9,079 bases of DNA from Trueperaceae bacterium (GTDB taxonomy: Bacteria > Deinococcota > Deinococci > Deinococcales > Trueperaceae), in contig SLSM01000147.1 of assembly GCA_007130445.1 (NCBI GenBank), positions 1 to 9,079 of the forward strand. The letters are read 5' to 3'. Below are positions 6,302 through 9,079 of the stretch, in pieces; within the stretch, counting starts at the first letter, position 1, and each line of letters begins with the position of its first letter. A program made the position numbers and the translations under genes. Below the pieces are notes generated by a model that worked only from the letters and a program-made list of their open reading frames with translations, had not been told where the DNA came from and searched no databases.

Positions 6302-6333
6302 ACAATACCAGCTTTCAGGACCTGACAATAGCA
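6302..6333 (-). promoter_or_regulatory. Promoter/operator region of the Phd-ParE pair
   Basis: This is a locally AT-rich patch in very GC-rich DNA. On the minus strand two extended -10-like copies occur: TGCTATTGT (6333-6325) and TGGTATTGT (6310-6302), 23 bases apart. Between them, TCAGGTCCTGA (6325-6315) is an 11-base perfect palindrome with a single central base. The upstream copy would give a leader of about 28 bases that includes the GAGAGG binding site, so it is the better promoter. The second copy and the palindrome may be antitoxin binding sites. No clear -35 box is present. Confidence 0.5.
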
Positions 6334-6464
6334 CTTATCCTACGCGCCCGCGTCGTTGGGTACACCGAACCCGCAACGACGCTCTCGATCGCGTTCCGTG
6401 CGACCCGGACACGATGGTAGCCGCCCTCGCCGAACCAACGGCCGTCCCACGGGTAGCGTCGAGC

Positions 6465-6962
6465 ATGCGTCGCCCTCCTCCCGAACCCGCCGGCCCCGGT
6501 CAGGAGTCGGCCTGGAACTACCCCCGGCCCCCGGCGCTCGATCCTTCGACCGAGCACGTGATCGTGACCTTCGCCGGCACGACGCTCGCCGAGAGCCGCC
6601 GAGCGATCCGCGTCCTCGAGACCTCCCACGCACCGGTCTACTACCTGCCGCCCGAGGACGTGCGGACCGACCTGCTGGTGCAGACCGAGCGCCGGACCGG
6701 CTGCGAGTTCAAGGGCGTGGCCGCCTACGCCGACGCGGTCGTGGGCGACAGGCGCTCGGCGGCCGCGTGCTGGTGGTACCCCGAGCCCACGCCGGCGTTC
6801 GTGGCGATCGGAGGATGGATCGCCTTCTACCCCTCGCGTGTGGACCACATCACGGTCGACGGCGAAACGGTCCGCGCCGTAGGCGGGGACTTCTACGGCA
6901 GCTGGGTCACCTCGCGGGTGGTGGGGCCCTTCAAGGGCGGGGCGGGTACCGAGGGCTGGTAG
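6465..6962 (+). CDS. DUF427 domain protein
   Basis: A 165-residue protein with the DUF427 (Pfam NTP_transf_9) domain. The domain has TFAGTTLAESRRAIRVLETSHAPVYYLPPEDVR, followed by GCEFKGVAAYADAVV and WWYPEPTPAF. Its C-terminal end is GGDFYGSWVTSRVVGPFKG. Members adopt a small beta-rich fold and are common as single genes in actinobacteria, proteobacteria and fungi; no function is established. The ATG at 6465 is chosen since the proline-rich N-terminus leading into NYPRPP is typical, whereas the longer upstream frame runs antisense through the antitoxin promoter. No Shine-Dalgarno precedes it, but TAGCGT (6454-6459) ends 5 bases before the ATG, so a leaderless message is possible. It converges with the nucleotidyltransferase-like gene. 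Confidence 0.85.
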   Translation: MRRPPPEPAGPGQESAWNYPRPPALDPSTEHVIVTFAGTTLAESRRAIRVLETSHAPVYYLPPEDVRTDLLVQTERRTGCEFKGVAAYADAVVGDRRSAAACWWYPEPTPAFVAIGGWIAFYPSRVDHITVDGETVRAVGGDFYGSWVTSRVVGPFKGGAGTEGW

Positions 6963-6979
6963 CGCCAGCGCAGCGGCGC
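6962..6979. terminator. Weak hairpin between convergent genes
   Basis: GCGCC (6962-6966) pairs with GGCGC (6975-6979) around an 8-base loop, in the 19-base gap between the stops of the DUF427 and nucleotidyltransferase-like genes. There is no T-run on either side, so if it terminates transcription it is not a classical intrinsic terminator. Confidence 0.22.
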
Positions 6980-6981
6980 GA

Positions 6982-7512
6982 TCACGACCGGTCCGCGCCC
7001 AGCAGGCGCTCTCGGTACGGCTCCGGCAGCGCGATCCCGAAGCGTTCGCACAGCGCCGTGACGTCGAGCACGTCCTTCTCGGTGAGTCGGTAACCCGAGT
7101 GGAAGCGCACGAGCCAGTCGGCCGAGATGCACCGTACGCGCCGGCCGTCGATGACGCCCTGCCCCGTCAGCGCGTCCGCGCGGTAGAAGGCGCCGTCTTC
7201 GGGTGGCCCGTAGACGCCGTCGCCGTTCGCATCGAAGGTGAAGGCGTGGACGTCGACCTCGAGACCGGCCTCGTCGCCCAGCACGAAGTTCCAGGGGCGG
7301 GAGTCGTCGCGCGGCACGTCACGGAAGCCGCGCTCGACCAGGACCTCACGCAGCCGCTCGACCAGCCTCGTCTCGAGCGCGAGGTCGAGGTCGGCGTGGC
7401 GCCGCGTCTGGGCGCCCAGCAGCGCGTCCACCGCCCAGCCGCCGTCGACCCATACCTCGACGCCTGCCTCCTCCAGCCAGTCGTACAGCCGGCGGGCGTC
7501 CCTCGCGGCCAT
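6982..7512 (-). CDS. Lincosamide nucleotidyltransferase-like (LinA/Lnu type) protein
   Basis: A 176-residue nucleotidyltransferase-fold protein. GGWAVDALLG at residues 24-33 and DLDLAL at 41-46 give the GG...D.D core, with the third acidic position in VDVH at 86-89. TFDANGDGVY at 92-101 and FHSGYRLTEKDVLDV at 137-151 match the LinA/Lnu subgroup, which transfers AMP or another nucleotide to lincosamide antibiotics. Many chromosomal homologues are not known to give resistance, so the substrate stays open. The ATG at 7512 aligns with the usual family N-terminus (A.DARRLYDWLEEAGV.VW.DGGW). In-frame ATG codons at 7524, 7542 and 7545 are alternatives, and a GGTGG lies just before the last two. It is divergent from the Xre-RES pair, so the two units share an upstream region of about 90 bases. 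Confidence 0.8.
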   Translation of the reverse strand: MAARDARRLYDWLEEAGVEVWVDGGWAVDALLGAQTRRHADLDLALETRLVERLREVLVERGFRDVPRDDSRPWNFVLGDEAGLEVDVHAFTFDANGDGVYGPPEDGAFYRADALTGQGVIDGRRVRCISADWLVRFHSGYRLTEKDVLDVTALCERFGIALPEPYRERLLGADRS

Positions 7513-7585
7513 GTGCGGTCCGTGCGGCATGCGTGGTGCCATCATCCACCATCGACCGTCGGATCGCGGCGTATCCAAGCGGTCA

Positions 7586-7604
7586 TGCTATGGTGACCAT
7601 ATGG
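7586..7604 (+). promoter_or_regulatory. Extended -10 and palindromic operator of the Xre-RES pair
   Basis: TGCTATGGT (7586-7594) is an extended -10 box ending 6 bases before the ATG at 7601, so the antitoxin message is probably leaderless. TATGGTGACCATA (7589-7601) is a perfect 13-base palindrome, and CCATATGG (7597-7604) is a second one overlapping it. A protein bound here would cover the -10 box, the transcription start and the start codon at once. No -35 box is evident. Confidence 0.5.
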
Positions 7605-8035
7605 ATGCGTTTCATCCACCGACCACGCGCCCACAGGGTGTGCTCCACGACCTCGGTCTCGACCCTGCGCCTCGCGAACTGATCGCCGCGGTCAAGGCGG
7701 GCATCGATGCACGCGTGTTCGTCGACCTCGCCCGCCGCCTCGGCGTGAGCGAGGCGCACCTGGCCGAGGTGGCCGGCATCGCCCCCAGCACGCTCACCCG
7801 GCGCAAGCGCAGCGGCGTCCTCTCGCCGGCCGAGAGCGAGCACGTCCTGCGGCTCGCCGCCCTCCTCGAGCGCGCCATGCACGTGTTCGAGGACGAGCGT
7901 GACGCCGCCGACTGGCTGCGCACGCCGAACCTCGCGCTCGGCGACGCCGCACCGCTCGCCATGGCCGACACCGAGTTCGGCGCCCGCGAGGTCGACGACC
8001 TCCTCGGCCGCATCGAGTACGGCGTCTACAGCTGA
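7601..8035 (+). CDS. Xre/MbcA/ParS family antitoxin
   Basis: A 144-residue antitoxin of the RES-associated type. An N-terminal arm is followed by a helix-turn-helix region (about residues 40-72, DLARRLGVSEAHLAEVAGIAPSTLTRRKRSG) and then SPAESEHVLRLAALLERAMHVFED. The C-terminal DUF2384-type domain holds ADWLRTPNLALGDAAPLAMADTEFGAREVDDLLGRIEYGVYS, where the W...PN..L....P......T..G...V...L..IE.G pattern is the family signature. These proteins bind DNA and block the active site of the RES toxin with their C-terminus. The start at 7601 is fixed by the -10 box just upstream; no Shine-Dalgarno is present. The toxin gene begins 5 bases after the stop. Confidence 0.9.
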   Translation: MDAFHPPTTRPQGVLHDLGLDPAPRELIAAVKAGIDARVFVDLARRLGVSEAHLAEVAGIAPSTLTRRKRSGVLSPAESEHVLRLAALLERAMHVFEDERDAADWLRTPNLALGDAAPLAMADTEFGAREVDDLLGRIEYGVYS

Positions 8036-8040
8036 GCCGC

Positions 8041-8511
8041 GTGGACGACGCCCTGCGCGCCTGGCGACTGGTGCGACCTGCCTACGGCGACGCCGCGAGT
8101 GCCTTCTCCGGCGAGGGCGCGCGCCGCTACGGCGGACGCTGGAACGCGCCCGGCCGGGCCGTCGTGTACACCAGCCTCCACCTCTCGCTCGCGGCACTCG
8201 AGACCCTCGCCCACGCCGATCGGCGCCGCTTCGAACGCGACCACGTCGCCTTCGAGGTGCACGTGCCCCACGACCTGGTGCTCGAGCTTCGCGACGACGA
8301 CCTCCCGCCCGACTGGCGCGCTCGACCGGTCAGCAGCGCCGCCCGCGCGATCGGCGACGCCTGGCTCGAGCAGCGCGCCAGCGCGGCCCTCAGCGTCCCC
8401 AGTGTGCTCGTCCCGCAGGAACGCAACCTGCTGCTGGCACCGGAGCACCCACGCTTCGAAGAGGTGCGCATCGGGCCGGCCAAGGGCTTCCGCTTCGACG
8501 AGCGGCTCTAG
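8041..8511 (+). CDS. RES domain toxin (NAD-degrading)
   Basis: A 156-residue RES-domain protein. Signature residues are visible: RYGGRWN at 29-35 (R33), VVYTS at 41-45 (Y43), LALE-type helix SLAALE at 49-54 (E54), and VPSVLVPQERN at 119-129 (S121, N129). RES toxins of the MbcT/ParT type break down or transfer from NAD+, emptying the NAD pool and stopping growth or modifying a target enzyme. The set of R, Y, E and S residues is complete, so the toxin is probably active. The start is GTG at 8041, five bases after the antitoxin stop, with no clear binding site; translation probably depends on coupling. The gene ends with TAG. Confidence 0.9.
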   Translation: MDDALRAWRLVRPAYGDAASAFSGEGARRYGGRWNAPGRAVVYTSLHLSLAALETLAHADRRRFERDHVAFEVHVPHDLVLELRDDDLPPDWRARPVSSAARAIGDAWLEQRASAALSVPSVLVPQERNLLLAPEHPRFEEVRIGPAKGFRFDERL

Positions 8512-8524
8512 CGACGAATCGCGA

Positions 8525-8541
8525 TCGACGCCACGCGTCGA
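8525..8541 (+). terminator. Hairpin after the RES toxin gene
   Basis: TCGACGCCACGCGTCGA is a 7-base-pair perfect stem with a 3-base loop, starting 13 bases after the RES stop codon. It is not followed by a T-run, so it is at best a non-canonical terminator or a 3'-end stabilising hairpin. Confidence 0.35.
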
Positions 8542-8659
8542 AGGCCATACCGACCCTGGCGAGGACCGCGATCACGAGGTCCGTGCGAGAGCCTCCGGTT
8601 GGGCGGGACACGTGACCGCCACCTGGATGCACGATGACGCACCATGTATGTGATGACAG

Positions 8660-8680
8660 TGCTAGCATCCAATCGGAGGT
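8660..8680 (+). promoter_or_regulatory. Extended -10 and ribosome binding site of the VapBC pair
   Basis: TGCTAGCAT (8660-8668) is an extended -10 box. GGAGGT (8675-8680) is a near-perfect Shine-Dalgarno 7 bases before the ATG at 8688. The spacing predicts a short leader starting at about the binding site. A GGATGC/GCATCC pair (8625-8630 and 8665-8670) brackets the region and could be part of an operator, which is weak. Confidence 0.5.
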
Positions 8681-8687
8681 GAACGAG

Positions 8688-8933
8688 ATGCGCGCGACGA
8701 TCACCATCCCCGACGAGCGGCTCGAGGAGCTCATGGACCTCACGGGGGCCGAGTCCCGCACCGCAGCCATCAACCTCGCGATCGAGGCGTTCGTGCGGCA
8801 GGCGAAGCTCCAGCGCCTCCTCGCCCTCGAGGGCAGCGTCGACATCCTCTCCAACGACGACATCGAGGCGCTCGACGCGTCCGAGTCCGGCGGGCTCTGG
8901 GACGGCGGACCCCGCGGTGGTCCGCGTGGCTGA
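8688..8933 (+). CDS. VapB-type antitoxin
   Basis: An 81-residue antitoxin. Residues 1-37 form a ribbon-helix-helix domain of the VapB type: the strand MRATITIPDE, a helix RLEELMDLTG, then SRTAAINLAIEAFVRQ. LQRLLALEGSVDI and an acidic stretch (SNDDIEALDASES) follow, ending in a Gly/Arg-rich tail (WDGGPRGGPRG). The W-D region near the end is where VapB proteins usually insert into the VapC active site. The ATG at 8688 is chosen over an in-frame ATG at 8634 because a strong binding site precedes it and the family begins with M(R/K).T(I/L)..D. The stop overlaps the start of the VapC gene. Confidence 0.9.
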   Translation: MRATITIPDERLEELMDLTGAESRTAAINLAIEAFVRQAKLQRLLALEGSVDILSNDDIEALDASESGGLWDGGPRGGPRG

Positions 8934-9079
8934 GCGCGTCCTGATCGACACGAGCGCGTGGGTCGCGTTCTTCCGAGGCTCCCTGCCCGGGAGCACCGAG
9001 GTGCGCACGCTGTTGACCGAGGACCGAGCGCTGCGCTGCGGCCCGGTCGAACTCGAGCTCCGGCGCGGCCTACGGCGTC
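8926..9079 (+). CDS. VapC-type PIN domain ribonuclease toxin, N-terminal part
   Basis: The first 51 codons of a PIN-domain toxin; the rest lies beyond the window. LIDTSAWVAFFRG at residues 6-18 contains the first active-site aspartate (D8), and CGPVELELRRGLR at 38-50 is the second PIN block with a conserved glutamate. VapC toxins are Mg2+-dependent ribonucleases that usually cut tRNA or rRNA. The GTG at 8926 lies inside the last VapB codons (8-base overlap). A GTG at 8917 in the same frame would add three residues (VVR) and is an alternative start. Nothing in the visible part suggests inactivation; the cut is simply the window edge. Confidence 0.86.
   Translation, partial: MAERVLIDTSAWVAFFRGSLPGSTEVRTLLTEDRALRCGPVELELRRGLRR

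Noticed and set aside
8926..9079. Short VapC taken as a truncated toxin
   Set aside because: The frame is open to the last base, so the truncation is only the window edge.
1..9079. CRISPR array, tRNA, rRNA, insertion-sequence ends or phage att sites
   Set aside because: I saw no regularly spaced repeats, no tRNA cloverleaf or CCA end, no transposase or integrase frame, and no long terminal inverted repeats. A subtle short att duplication cannot be excluded by eye.

Overview
The window is GC-rich bacterial DNA with compact genes on both strands. Coding is biased to G/C at third positions, GTG starts are common, and several start codons lie 5-6 bases after a -10-like TANNNT box, which suggests leaderless transcripts. 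This style fits Actinomycetota or a high-GC Chloroflexota lineage. The sequence gives no decisive taxonomic marker, so that is inference.

Left part (1-2091): the window opens inside an MlrC-family (M81) metallopeptidase gene on the + strand. It is followed, convergently, by a minus-strand series: a YjbR/MmcQ-family gene, a GrpB-family gene coupled to it by a 4-base overlap, then a ribbon-helix-helix antitoxin with its RelE-type toxin. The toxin-antitoxin pair has its own promoter, built around a doubled palindrome that sits over the end of the GrpB gene.

Middle part (2132-4781): two broken membrane-transport genes meet head to head near position 2815, each lacking its N-terminal half. On the minus strand is the C-terminal part of a zinc/manganese-type ABC permease. 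On the + strand is the C-terminal part of an ABC-2-like membrane protein, which also carries an in-frame amber stop. An intact orphan transaldolase-family gene with a good ribosome binding site follows.

Right part (4815-9079): this is a patchwork of small accessory genes and toxin-antitoxin modules. In order they are a membrane-anchored SRPBCC protein (-), a Phd/ParE-type pair (-), a DUF427 protein (+), a lincosamide-nucleotidyltransferase-like protein (-), an Xre/MbcA/ParS-RES pair (+), and a VapBC pair (+) whose toxin runs off the window.

Four toxin-antitoxin modules of four different kinds thus lie within about 8.5 kb, mixed with stand-alone accessory genes and gene remnants. This reads as a variable chromosomal region that gains and loses cargo. 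The three modules on the right share a TGCTA-type extended -10 near their antitoxin starts, and three of the four antitoxin promoters carry short palindromes consistent with self-repression. I saw no tRNA, rRNA, CRISPR array, transposase or integrase. No gene-free stretch exceeds 300 bases.
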